Origin: Acidobacteriota bacterium
GTDB lineage: Bacteria > Acidobacteriota > Terriglobia > UBA7540
Direction of reading: 5' to 3'
NCBI GenBank assembly: GCA_003165615.1
Contig: PLWR01000307.1
Coordinates: forward strand, 1-13,997
Length of the DNA: 13,997 nucleotides
Shown here: positions 6,531-13,993 of the stretch, piece by piece
Layout of the letters: the number at the start of each line of letters is the position of its first letter
Numbering within the stretch: the stretch's first letter is position 1
The notes under the pieces: generated by a model
Seen by the model: only the letters and a program-made list of their open reading frames with translations
Databases searched by the model: none
What the model was told of the DNA's origin: nothing
Position numbers and translations under genes: made by a program

Positions 6531-6650
6531 TTCTTCTCCCTCGCCCCTTTGGGGGAGAGGGGGAACCGCAAGGCGGGGGGGGTGAGGGGGTCGGTACAAA
6601 CCTAGAGACAAGATGGGTCAGATGCAAAAGTAGGTCAAAACGCAAAGTGC
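6531..6650 (+). repeat. Direct repeat copy 2 (about 120 bp) between channel and adaptor genes
   Basis: Second copy of the repeat at 6355-6470, in the same orientation. It differs by a few substitutions and by length changes in G- and C-runs. The 60 bp between the copies also share short matches with the sequence after copy 2 (AAAAGCC, TTACGC), so the duplicated unit may originally have been about 180 bp in tandem. The hairpin block could reduce or terminate transcription from the channel gene into the adaptor gene. Confidence 0.9.
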
Positions 6651-6722
6651 GAAAGTTAAAAGCCTTACGCCATAACATGGCAATGGGAACAAGAGATCGT
6701 GGGTTTGAAATAGAGGGATAAG

Positions 6723-8222
6723 ATGGAATTAAGCCTTACAGTTTTGACCCCCTCACCCGCCCCGCCCCGGCTGATGAAAGCGCCGGTTGCGGGCCACCCT
6801 CTCCCCCAGGGGGGCGAGGGAAGTAAATTCAATTCGATCACATTCTGGATCCGCAACCGTTCCGCAAGCGTCCATGGAGACCGCCCCGCCAGGGGCGGAC
6901 TGCCGCGACGGCACGCGGTCATCTCCGGAATTGTTTTGGCCACCCTCGCCCTCGTTCCAGCCTGCACCCAGAAGAAAGCTCCGGCCGTTGCACCCACGGT
7001 CACGGTTCAGGTTGTGCCCGCTGAGAGTGGAAAGATCGAGCGCAAGATCACGGCGGATGCGGTGATTTACCCTCTTCGCCAAGCGGCGCTGGTCCCCAAG
7101 ATTAACGCTCCCGTGCACCAGTTCTATGTTGAACGTGGCAGCCATGTGCGCGCGGGTGAATTGCTGGCTCAACTGGAGAATCAGGATCTGCTGGCCGCCA
7201 AGACCGACAACGAGGGCGCGTACCAGCAGGCCGAGGCGGCCTACGAAACCGCCACCAAGCAGTCTTTGCCCGAGGAAACTCAGAAAGCCGAACTGGACGC
7301 CAAAGCCGCCAAAGAAGTCATGCAGGCTGCGCAAAAGGCCTATGCGAGCCAGCAGAAGCTTCTTCAGCAGGGAGCGGTGGCGCGCAAGTCGGTGGACGAC
7401 GCGAATGTCGCATTTATCCAAGCCCGCAATCAATACGACATTGCCCGCCGCCACCTTGAATCGCTTCAGAAGCTCGGCACCGCACAGGGCATGAAATCCG
7501 CCGAGGGGCAACTGACCTCCGCCAAAGGGAAGTATCTGGGGGCGCAGGCGCAACTGAGCTACGCGGAAATTCGCAGCCCCATCGACGGGGTAGTGACGGA
7601 CCGGCCTCTTTATGCCGGTGAAATGGCAGCGGCCGGCGCGCCGCTGATTACGGTCATGGATGTTTCGCAAGTTGTGGCTCGGGCCCACATCGATCAGCAG
7701 CAGGCTGCAGCGCTCAAGGTGGGCGATACCGCGGAAATCGCCGCGCCCGGCATTGCGGAAAGCCTCTCCGGCAAGGTCACGATGATCAGCCCGGCCCTGG
7801 ACCCCGGAAGCACCACGGTGGAGGTTTGGGTGCAAGCCGCCAACCCGCAGGAGCGCGTCCGCCCGGGAGGCAGTGCGCGCGTCACCATCATTGCGGAAAC
7901 TGTGCCCAAGGCGGTGGTGATTCCCGCCGTTGCCGTGCTGACCGCCGCGGATGGCGGCGCTTCCGTGATGGTGGTGGACGATCAGAACAAACCCCAAGCG
8001 AGAAACGTGAAGCTGGGCATCCGCGATGGAGACGAAATCCAGATTACGGCAGGGATCCAAGCGGGCGAGCGAGTGGTAACCGTGGGCGCTTACGACCTCT
8101 CCAAGGAAGACCCCGACGTTTTGGAAAAGACCACGGTGTTAATCGCAACGCCGTCAACCACGGACCCCGATAAGGGGGGCGGCGAAAGCAAGGCCCAGGC
8201 CACCAGTGGCGGGGATAAATAA
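6723..8222 (+). CDS. RND efflux periplasmic adaptor (HlyD/MFP family), probable lipoprotein
   Basis: Up to 499 aa, linking the RND pump to the outer-membrane channel. A lipobox LVPAC with Cys at residue 81 follows a hydrophobic stretch (VISGIVLATLA), so the mature protein should be anchored by lipid to the inner membrane. Then come a first lipoyl half-motif (ALVPKINAPVHQFYVERGS, about 124-142), an Ala/Gln/Lys-rich alpha hairpin (about 160-265), the second lipoyl half (AEIRSPIDGVVTDR), a beta-barrel and a membrane-proximal domain with VVIPAVAVL. The ATG at 6723 has AGAGG 6 nt upstream, but residues up to about 37 are encoded by an inverted copy of the G/C-rich repeat (LTPSPAPPRL...HPLPQGGEG). 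A likelier original start is CTG at 6900 (LPRRHAVISG), with AGGGG 5 nt upstream; no ATG, GTG or TTG lies between. Function firm, N-terminus uncertain. Confidence 0.92.
   Translation: MELSLTVLTPSPAPPRLMKAPVAGHPLPQGGEGSKFNSITFWIRNRSASVHGDRPARGGLPRRHAVISGIVLATLALVPACTQKKAPAVAPTVTVQVVPAESGKIERKITADAVIYPLRQAALVPKINAPVHQFYVERGSHVRAGELLAQLENQDLLAAKTDNEGAYQQAEAAYETATKQSLPEETQKAELDAKAAKEVMQAAQKAYASQQKLLQQGAVARKSVDDANVAFIQARNQYDIARRHLESLQKLGTAQGMKSAEGQLTSAKGKYLGAQAQLSYAEIRSPIDGVVTDRPLYAGEMAAAGAPLITVMDVSQVVARAHIDQQQAAALKVGDTAEIAAPGIAESLSGKVTMISPALDPGSTTVEVWVQAANPQERVRPGGSARVTIIAETVPKAVVIPAVAVLTAADGGASVMVVDDQNKPQARNVKLGIRDGDEIQITAGIQAGERVVTVGAYDLSKEDPDVLEKTTVLIATPSTTDPDKGGGESKAQATSGGDK
6747..6824 (-). 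repeat. Inverted, diverged copy of the G/C-rich repeat inside the adaptor reading frame
   Basis: Read on the minus strand this stretch gives CCCTCGCCCCCCTGGGGGAG, then AGGGTGG, CCCGCAACCGGCG, and ends GGGTGAGGGGGT. This is the same block order as in the direct copies at 6355 and 6531, but with a longer middle and without the A-rich tail. It overlaps the 5' end of the adaptor frame as opened from ATG 6723. The three copies sit within 470 bp, two direct and one inverted. Confidence 0.8.
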
Positions 8223-8297
8223 CGGAAACCTGCACCCTGTAGCGGCGCGCGGAGTTCACCCCGCCCGCCATTCCCTGTAACCCCCCCGTCGCCTCCG

Positions 8298-8331
8298 GCG
8301 CCACCCACCCTGAATCAGGAGGGGGGGGCGC
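8298..8331 (+). repeat. Strong G/C stem-loop between adaptor and pump genes
   Basis: The left arm GCGCCACCCACCCTGA (8298-8313) and right arm TCAGGAGGGGGGGGCGC (8315-8331) pair almost completely around one A. No U-run follows, so it is not a classical intrinsic terminator. It sits in the 269-bp gap between the adaptor stop and the pump start, which otherwise shows no gene; the start of the gap (TGTAGCGGCGCGCGG...) looks like another degenerate dispersed repeat. It could stabilise or attenuate the operon message. Confidence 0.6.
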
Positions 8332-8491
8332 GTTGAGCGCCGGGGTGGTACTGATCAGGAGATCACGCGGTGGCACTGGACAGGTGGTAGCTCGAACCTG
8401 TTTTTGAGGTCCGCGGCTTTTCGTGTTCAAATGGAAAGGAACCGCGGACCGGAAGAACAGGTCTGCATTACGCCGATTCAGGGAGCGTTTG

Positions 8492-11400
8492 GTGAAATCG
8501 GAATCGAATTACTGGTTTGTGCGCCATTCCAAATCGATCATCTTCCTCATCCTCACCCTGGCGTTGGTAGGCGCGTATCTGGCTTTCACCATTCCCGTTT
8601 CCGTGTTTCCCTCCACAAATTTTCCCCGCGTCATCATTGGGGTTGACAACGGCGTCATGCCCATCGACCAGATGATGGTCACGATCACCCGGCCGCTGGA
8701 GGAAGCCGTCAACGGTGTGCCAGGGTTGCAGAGCGTGCAATCCGTCACCAGCCGCGGCTCGGCGGAAATTGATCTGTATTTCGATTGGCACGTGGACATG
8801 TTTCAGACCCTCGAACGGGTGAATTCCGCCGCCAACGCGGTGCAGAGTTCCCTGCCGTCATCCGTCCACATTGAAACCCATCGGCTGACGTTTGCAAGTT
8901 TTCCCATTCTGGGTTACAGCCTCACTTCCGACAGCGTGCCGCAAACCGATCTGTGGGAGATGGCGACCTATGACATCAAGCCGCGGCTGAACCGGCTGGA
9001 CGGCGTCTCCACCGTCATCGTGCAGGGAGGCGAGGAGCCGGAATTCCAGATCAGCCCGGAACCCGCCAAGCTCCTTGAAACTCACGTGACGGTCACCGAC
9101 ATTCTGGAGGCCGTCCGGCGCACGAACCTCATCGATTCCCCCGGCCTCATGGAGCGCAATCACCAGCTCTTTTTGGGATTGGTCAGCTCGCAGGTCCACA
9201 CGCCGGAAGAGATTTCCGACATCGTGGTGAAAACCACCAAAGACGGCGTCCCCATCCGCATCAGTGAAATTGGAGCGGTGGGCCCGTCAGTGAAGCCTGT
9301 TCACACCATCGTGACGGCTGACACCAAGCCCGCGGTGCTGCTCAGCATTAATCGCCAGCCGGACAGCAACACGGTGCAGGTGGCGCAGGAAGTCCGCGAC
9401 GAAATCGCGCAGATCCTGCCCACCCTTCCGCGTGGCGTGCATCTGCGACCTTTCTATGATCAATCCACGATTGTCACGGAAGCGATCAATAGCGTACGCG
9501 ACGCTATCCTAATTGGGTTGATCCTGTCTTCCATCATCATGATCCTCTTCCTGCGTGATTGGGGCACATCGCTCGTGGCCGGTCTGGTGATTCCGGTCAC
9601 CGTGCTTATAACCTTCATCGCCCTCAAGGCGCTGGGCGAAAGTTTCAACCTGATGACCTTGGGCGGCCTGGCTGCGGCGGTGGGGTTGGTGATTGACGAT
9701 GCCATTGTGGTGGTGGAGAACATTGTTCTCCATCGCGACGCCGGTGAAGGCCGCGTGGAGGCCATCCGCCAGGCCCTCAAGGAAATCACTGTGCCGCTGG
9801 TGGGGTCCACCGTGACCCCCGTGGTGGTTTTCCTTCCCCTCATTTCCATAACCGGCGTCACCGGAACATTCTTTCGCGCTCTTGCCGTAACCATGGGGGT
9901 CTCACTTTTCACATCTTTAGGATTGGCGCTGGCCTGGACGCCCAACCTGGCGCTGCACCTTTTACGCCGCAAGCAAGGTGCAGAGCAAGTCGCCGCGGCG
10001 GACTCCACTTTGATTGGCACTGGGTTGCCCGCCGGGGACGAAAAGGTAGAGTTGGGGCGTCTGATGGCGGCGGAAGAAGCTTCCATGACGGGATTCTTCG
10101 GCAAAGTCATTCGCTTCTATGAACGCTGGTTGCGGCGCGCCCTGGAGCATCCGGTGTGGCTGGCGGCTTTGTGCGGGGTGCTTATCATCGCCTCCTACCT
10201 CTGCTATCGCAGCCTGGGCACGGACCTGCTGCCCGCCATGGACGAAGGGGGATTCATTCTGGATTACGTGACCCCGCCCGGCAGTTCGCTTCAGGAGACG
10301 GACCGTATGGTCACTAACATGGAGCGAATCTGCCGCGCGATTCCGGAGGTGGAAAGCACTTCGCGGCGTACGGGTCTGCAATTGGGGCTGGCGGCGGTGA
10401 CCGAAGCCAACACCGGCGATATCTCCGTCAAGCTCAAGGATAAGCGCTCACGCAGCATCGACGAAATCATCAGCGAGGTGCGCGCCAAGGTGGTGAAAGA
10501 GGAACCCCAGGTGGACGTGGAATTCACCCAGGTGCTTCAGGACATGATCAACGATCTCACCGGGGCGCCGCAGCCGATTCAAATCAAATTGTTTTCCCCG
10601 GATGGCGACCTGCTGAAGCAATGGGCGCCGCAGGTGGCCGACGCCATCGGCAAGATCCAGATCGGCGGCAAGAAGCCGGTGGTGGACGTGGAGAATGGAA
10701 TTGATAACACCACCAGCGGTCCGGCCATGGTTTTTCAGGTAAATCCTCAAACCGCGGCGCGCTCAGGATTCACCACTGAGGAAGTGGAACTGGACGCCTC
10801 AGCGGTGCTGGAGGGCGAACCTGCCGCCACTCCCATCATCCTCAATGGCCGTCCGCGCACGCTGCGAGTGCGCTTTCCCGAGATGAACCGTGCTTCGCTG
10901 GACGCCATGAACTCCACCCTCCTGGTCAGCTCCACCGGGCTTACCGGGACGCTGGGGTCACTCGCCACGGTTACCGAATTGCCCGGGCAGACGGAAATCC
11001 TGCGTGAGAATCTGCAACGCAATGTGGCGGTCACGGCGCGGCTGGAAGGCGTTGACCTGGGTACAGGCGTGGCGGCGGTACAAAAAGTGGTGCGCGGTCT
11101 GAATTTGCCCTCCTCCATTCGCGTCGTCTACGGGGGAACTTACCGGGAACAGCAGCGCTCGTTTCACGATTTGTTGACCGTCTTGCTGCTGGCTCTGGTC
11201 CTCGTGTTTTTGGTCCTGCTTTTCGAATTCGGCACTTTTACCGCTCCCATTGCCATCCTTTCGTCCGCGGTTCTTTCCACTTCCGGGGTTTTTGTGGCGC
11301 TCCTGCTCACCGGAACCACCTTCAACATTTCGTCCTTCATGGGTTTGATAATGGTGGTGGGCATCGTGGCGAAGAACGGAATCCTGCTTCTCGATGCGGA

Positions 11401-11656
11401 TCAAAAGTTTCGCGGCGTGGGTTACTCGGCGGAAGAAGCGATGGTGCAGGCGGGTCGCCGCCGCTTGCGGCCCATCGCCATGACGGCTCTCGCCGCCATG
11501 GCCGGAATGCTGCCCCTGGCGCTGGCACTGGGCTCGGGAGCACGGATGTTGCAGCCGCTTGCCATCGCCGTCATCGGGGGAATTCTCGTTTCCATGGTTC
11601 TGTCCCTGATCATTACCCCTGCGGTGCAGTTTTACTTGACGCGAACTCGCGCGTGA
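8492..11656 (+). CDS. RND efflux pump, inner-membrane permease subunit (AcrB-like)
   Basis: From the GTG at 8492 the protein is 1054 aa, normal for RND pumps. GGGAG at 8481-8485, 6 nt upstream, supports this start; the frame also opens at a GTG at 8423 (1077 aa), whose only ribosome-site candidate is 12 nt away. TM1 is at about 14-34 (SIIFLILTLALVGAYLAF), followed by the PVSVFPSTNFPRV porter start and the large periplasmic loop. TM4 carries the adjacent aspartates D402-D403 (GLVIDDAIVVVEN) and TM10 the lysine K961 (GIVAKNGILLLD), the proton-relay residues of the drug-exporting HAE group. The second loop begins LLPAMDEGGFILDYVTPPGS. Metal-exporting HME pumps usually differ at the TM4 pair, so organic substrates are likelier. 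Third gene of a complete tripartite system with the channel and adaptor upstream. No specific substrate can be named. Confidence 0.95.
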   Translation: MKSESNYWFVRHSKSIIFLILTLALVGAYLAFTIPVSVFPSTNFPRVIIGVDNGVMPIDQMMVTITRPLEEAVNGVPGLQSVQSVTSRGSAEIDLYFDWHVDMFQTLERVNSAANAVQSSLPSSVHIETHRLTFASFPILGYSLTSDSVPQTDLWEMATYDIKPRLNRLDGVSTVIVQGGEEPEFQISPEPAKLLETHVTVTDILEAVRRTNLIDSPGLMERNHQLFLGLVSSQVHTPEEISDIVVKTTKDGVPIRISEIGAVGPSVKPVHTIVTADTKPAVLLSINRQPDSNTVQVAQEVRDEIAQILPTLPRGVHLRPFYDQSTIVTEAINSVRDAILIGLILSSIIMILFLRDWGTSLVAGLVIPVTVLITFIALKALGESFNLMTLGGLAAAVGLVIDDAIVVVENIVLHRDAGEGRVEAIRQALKEITVPLVGSTVTPVVVFLPLISITGVTGTFFRALAVTMGVSLFTSLGLALAWTPNLALHLLRRKQGAEQVAAADSTLIGTGLPAGDEKVELGRLMAAEEASMTGFFGKVIRFYERWLRRALEHPVWLAALCGVLIIASYLCYRSLGTDLLPAMDEGGFILDYVTPPGSSLQETDRMVTNMERICRAIPEVESTSRRTGLQLGLAAVTEANTGDISVKLKDKRSRSIDEIISEVRAKVVKEEPQVDVEFTQVLQDMINDLTGAPQPIQIKLFSPDGDLLKQWAPQVADAIGKIQIGGKKPVVDVENGIDNTTSGPAMVFQVNPQTAARSGFTTEEVELDASAVLEGEPAATPIILNGRPRTLRVRFPEMNRASLDAMNSTLLVSSTGLTGTLGSLATVTELPGQTEILRENLQRNVAVTARLEGVDLGTGVAAVQKVVRGLNLPSSIRVVYGGTYREQQRSFHDLLTVLLLALVLVFLVLLFEFGTFTAPIAILSSAVLSTSGVFVALLLTGTTFNISSFMGLIMVVGIVAKNGILLLDADQKFRGVGYSAEEAMVQAGRRRLRPIAMTALAAMAGMLPLALALGSGARMLQPLAIAVIGGILVSMVLSLIITPAVQFYLTRTRA

Positions 11657-11683
11657 AACACCGCGCGTTAGCGGCAAAAGGAG

Positions 11684-11760
11684 TGTAGCGCTGAGCTTGA
11701 GATCAACATGTGCCGACCTCAAGGTCGGCGCTACATCTGTAGATGCCGGCCTGGAGGTCG
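11684..11760. repeat. Dispersed intergenic repeat with perfect hairpin ('ADLKVGAT'-coding type)
   Basis: GCCGACCT (11712-11719) and AGGTCGGC (11722-11729) form a perfect 8-bp stem. TGTAGCGC (11684-11691) pairs with GCGCTACA (11728-11735), overlapping the same stem end. A degenerate copy follows (TGTAGATGCCGGCCTGGAGGTCGACC, 11739-11764). I recall this family from Acidobacteriota intergenic DNA, where it gives spurious peptides such as ADLKVGAT; no search was run. It lies in the frame opening at TTG 11697, which is one reason to place the MFS start downstream. No U-run follows the hairpin. Confidence 0.7.
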
Positions 11761-11807
11761 ACCAAAAATTTCGGGGGATTCGAGCAGTAGGCAATCCGGG
11801 TAAAACC

Positions 11808-13034
11808 ATGTTTAAACCAGGCCCAAACATCGATGATCAGCGACCCCCACAAGAGAGGCAGGGGTATGCCATATCTGCCGGCATCCTCGGCTGGACATTG
11901 GACGCCTTCGATTTTTTTGTCGTCGTTTTCCTGGTTGATACGCTGGCCGCGCACTTCGCGGTGCGCAAGAGCGCCATTATTCTGACCATTGGGGCCACCC
12001 TGGCGATGCGGCCGGTGGGGGCGCTGCTGTTTGGGATGCTCGCTGACCGTTACGGTCGACGCAAGCCCCTTATGGCCGTGGTGGCCTTCTTCTCTCTGAT
12101 CGAATTGCTGAGCGGCCTCGCGCTCAACTATCCGATGTTCCTGGTCCTTCGCGCTCTCTACGGAATCGGCATGGGGGGATTCTGGGGGGTGGGCGCCTCC
12201 ATGACCTTGGAGAACGCACCCACCAAGTGGCGGGGTGTGCTCTCGGGCCTGTTGCAAGGCGGATATCCCCTCGGCTATTTGCTTGCCGCGGTGGCGGCGC
12301 GGGTGATCCTTCCCCCGTGGGGTTGGCGGCCCATGTTCTGGGCAGGCATGCTGCCCGCGGCCGTCACCCTGTACGTGGCGTACAAGTCACCCGAGTCGGA
12401 AGCTTGGAGACAGAATCAAGCGTCCAGCATGGGTGAAATTTTCCAGGTTGTTTGGAGGCATCGCGGGATATTTGCCTACCTGGTACTCACCCTCACTCTG
12501 ATGATTTTTCTTTCGCATGGCACGCAGGATCTCTATCCGGATTTTCTGAAAAGCGCGCATGGAATTGCACCTAATGTGGTGGCATATCTGGCGATGATTT
12601 ATAACCTCGGGGCGATTGGAGGAACCGTTGGCGTCGGTCACGCCTCCGAACGGTTGGGAAGGCGCGGGAGCATCATCGCGGCTTTGACCCTTTGCATTCT
12701 GATGATCCCGGCCTGGGCCTTCGGTAATTCGTTTGCGGTTTTGGCGGCGGGCGCATTCTTCATGCAGGTCGGTGTTCAAGGCGCCTGGGGGGTCATACCC
12801 ATCCATCTCAACGAACTTTCCCCGGACTCGGTACGAAGCTTGTTTCCGGGCCTGGTGTACCAATTCGGGGTCCTCTTCGGCTCGCCCACCAATTCCATCG
12901 AATATGCTCTTCGCGACCGCTTTGGCTACGGATGGGCGCTGGCGATTTTTGAAGGCGCTACGGTCGCCGCACTCATGATCGTTTACGCCCTGGGACCGGA
13001 GAGGAAGGGACGAAGTTTCCTGCGGAATCCGTAG
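11808..13034 (+). CDS. MFS carboxylate transporter, SHS/Jen1-like family
   Basis: From the ATG at 11808 the protein is 408 aa with about 12 hydrophobic segments. The frame extends upstream to a TTG at 11697, but those 37 residues are read from a dispersed repeat, so I reject that start. GWTLDAFDFFVVVFLVD (28-44) and the MFS motif A GMLADRYGRRKP (76-87) fit the sialate:H+ symporter (SHS) group, which includes yeast Jen1 and bacterial lactate/pyruvate carriers. The Jen1 signature NxxSHxxQDxxxT is partly present as IFLSHGTQDLYPD (233-245): the SHGTQD core is intact, but Asn is Ile and the final Thr is Asp. The gene sits directly before an L-lactate permease, which supports monocarboxylate uptake. 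No clear ribosome site. Substrate uncertain because of the altered signature. Confidence 0.85.
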   Translation: MFKPGPNIDDQRPPQERQGYAISAGILGWTLDAFDFFVVVFLVDTLAAHFAVRKSAIILTIGATLAMRPVGALLFGMLADRYGRRKPLMAVVAFFSLIELLSGLALNYPMFLVLRALYGIGMGGFWGVGASMTLENAPTKWRGVLSGLLQGGYPLGYLLAAVAARVILPPWGWRPMFWAGMLPAAVTLYVAYKSPESEAWRQNQASSMGEIFQVVWRHRGIFAYLVLTLTLMIFLSHGTQDLYPDFLKSAHGIAPNVVAYLAMIYNLGAIGGTVGVGHASERLGRRGSIIAALTLCILMIPAWAFGNSFAVLAAGAFFMQVGVQGAWGVIPIHLNELSPDSVRSLFPGLVYQFGVLFGSPTNSIEYALRDRFGYGWALAIFEGATVAALMIVYALGPERKGRSFLRNP

Positions 13035-13059
13035 CGCGGCGGGGCAGCCCTCCAAAAGA

Positions 13060-13090
13060 CATTTCACCACAGCGAACAGAGGTCACAGAT
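13060..13090 (+). repeat. Possible degenerate copy of a CACAGAG-type dispersed repeat
   Basis: CATTTCACCACAGCGAACAG followed by AGGTCACAGAT resembles the 'TTCACCACAGAG-GACACAGAGG' sequences scattered between genes in several soil bacterial genomes. Only one copy is seen here and the assignment is from memory. The remainder of the 13035-13168 gap holds no gene. Confidence 0.3.
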
Positions 13091-13168
13091 AGCAGACGGA
13101 GAAAAAACTGGGGGTCAACAGACGAGGAACAGCGACGCGCATCAAATGCCAGTGCTCAAGGACGACAC

Positions 13169-13993
13169 ATGCTGACCGCTTCCCTAATCTCAGTCCTTAA
13201 TCCACGCTCCGGGGTGGGGATTTTAGATTTGGGGTTGGTGTGGCCTCAGCCGCTGGCGCCGGCGCACGGGCTGGGAATTTCCGCGCTCATCGCCACCCTG
13301 CCGCTGGCCGTGGTGTTGATTATGATGGGCGGGCTGCGCAAGAGCGGAGCACTATCCGCCGCACTGGGCTTGGCGACAGCGTTCCTCCTTGCCATTTTTG
13401 TGTGGGGCATGCCTTTGCCCTTGGCGGTTATGAGCGGTTTGTACGGAGTTGCCTACGCCGTTTGGCCGATCCTTTGGATCGTCTTCTCGGCACTGTGGAT
13501 TTACAATCTCTCGGTCGACATCGGCAATTTTGATTTGCTACGCCGATGGATGAGCGAACACGCCTCCGGCGACCCGTGCGTTCAAGCCATCCTGGTGGCA
13601 TTCTGTTTCGGCGCTTTGCTGGAGGGCACCTGCGGCTTTGGCTCTCCCGTGGCTGTGGCGGGATTTCTGCTGCTCGGCTTGGGCTTCCCCCCGCGTAAGG
13701 CGGTTACCCTCGCCCTGATCGCCAACACCACACCGGTGGCATTCGGCGGCTTGGGAATCCCCATCGTAGCGCTGGCCGGCGTGACCGGGCTGAAGCTCAT
13801 GAAGCTTTCCGCCATGGTGGGGCGGCAGCTACCTTTTATCTCCCTTATCCTGCCAGCCTACCTCGTTTGGGTCGTGGCCGGCCGCAAAGGGTTGAAGAGG
13901 GCTTGGCCGGTGGCACTGGCCGGCGGCGCAAGCTTCGCCCTGGCGCAGTTTGCCTGCTCGAATTACTGGGGACCCACGGTAAATTTGTTCTAA
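13169..13993 (+). CDS. lctP: L-lactate permease, N-terminal half; probable frameshift at about 13980
   Basis: A 274-aa inner-membrane protein of the LctP (lactate/glycolate:H+ symport) family. The start ATG follows AAGGA (13158-13162) by 6 nt. Family features: WPQPLAPAHGLGISALIATLP near 25-45, WPILWIVFSALWIYNLSV near 98-115, GALLEGTCGFGSPVA (148-162), IANTTPVAFGGLGIPI, and LSAMVGRQLPFISL. LctP proteins are about 530-560 aa, but TAA at 13991-13993 stops this one just after SNYWGPTVNLF. Family members normally read SNY-x-GP-x-L-x-D-x-LSS here. Adding one base after GGT at 13980 would give GPTVKFVLSG, which aligns residue for residue and stays open to the window end. A one-base deletion, real or an assembly error, is therefore likely, making this a pseudogene or a mis-called gene. 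It lies 134 bp after the SHS/Jen1-like gene. Confidence 0.85.
   Translation: MLTASLISVLNPRSGVGILDLGLVWPQPLAPAHGLGISALIATLPLAVVLIMMGGLRKSGALSAALGLATAFLLAIFVWGMPLPLAVMSGLYGVAYAVWPILWIVFSALWIYNLSVDIGNFDLLRRWMSEHASGDPCVQAILVAFCFGALLEGTCGFGSPVAVAGFLLLGLGFPPRKAVTLALIANTTPVAFGGLGIPIVALAGVTGLKLMKLSAMVGRQLPFISLILPAYLVWVVAGRKGLKRAWPVALAGGASFALAQFACSNYWGPTVNLF

Noticed and set aside
6355..6650. Possible CRISPR array
   Set aside because: Only two copies of about 118 bp with one 60-bp separation; no short repeats, no regular spacers and no cas genes.
6088..6678. 196-aa minus-strand frame with repeated PTPSPP/SPKGRGR segments
   Set aside because: Read through the two direct G/C-rich repeats and the end of the channel gene; the peptide repeats simply copy the DNA repeats.
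6753..8060. 435-aa minus-strand open frame opposite the adaptor gene
   Set aside because: Composition is that of a shadow frame and the plus strand has complete HlyD/MFP domain order.
8423..8491. Longer GTG start of the RND pump
   Set aside because: Best ribosome-site match is 12 nt away, while GTG 8492 has GGGAG at 6 nt and gives the usual short N-terminus before TM1. Not excluded.
11697..11807. N-terminal extension of the SHS/Jen1-like transporter from a TTG start
   Set aside because: The sequence STCADLKVGATSVDAGLEVD comes from a dispersed hairpin repeat and has no ribosome site; ATG 11808 is preferred.
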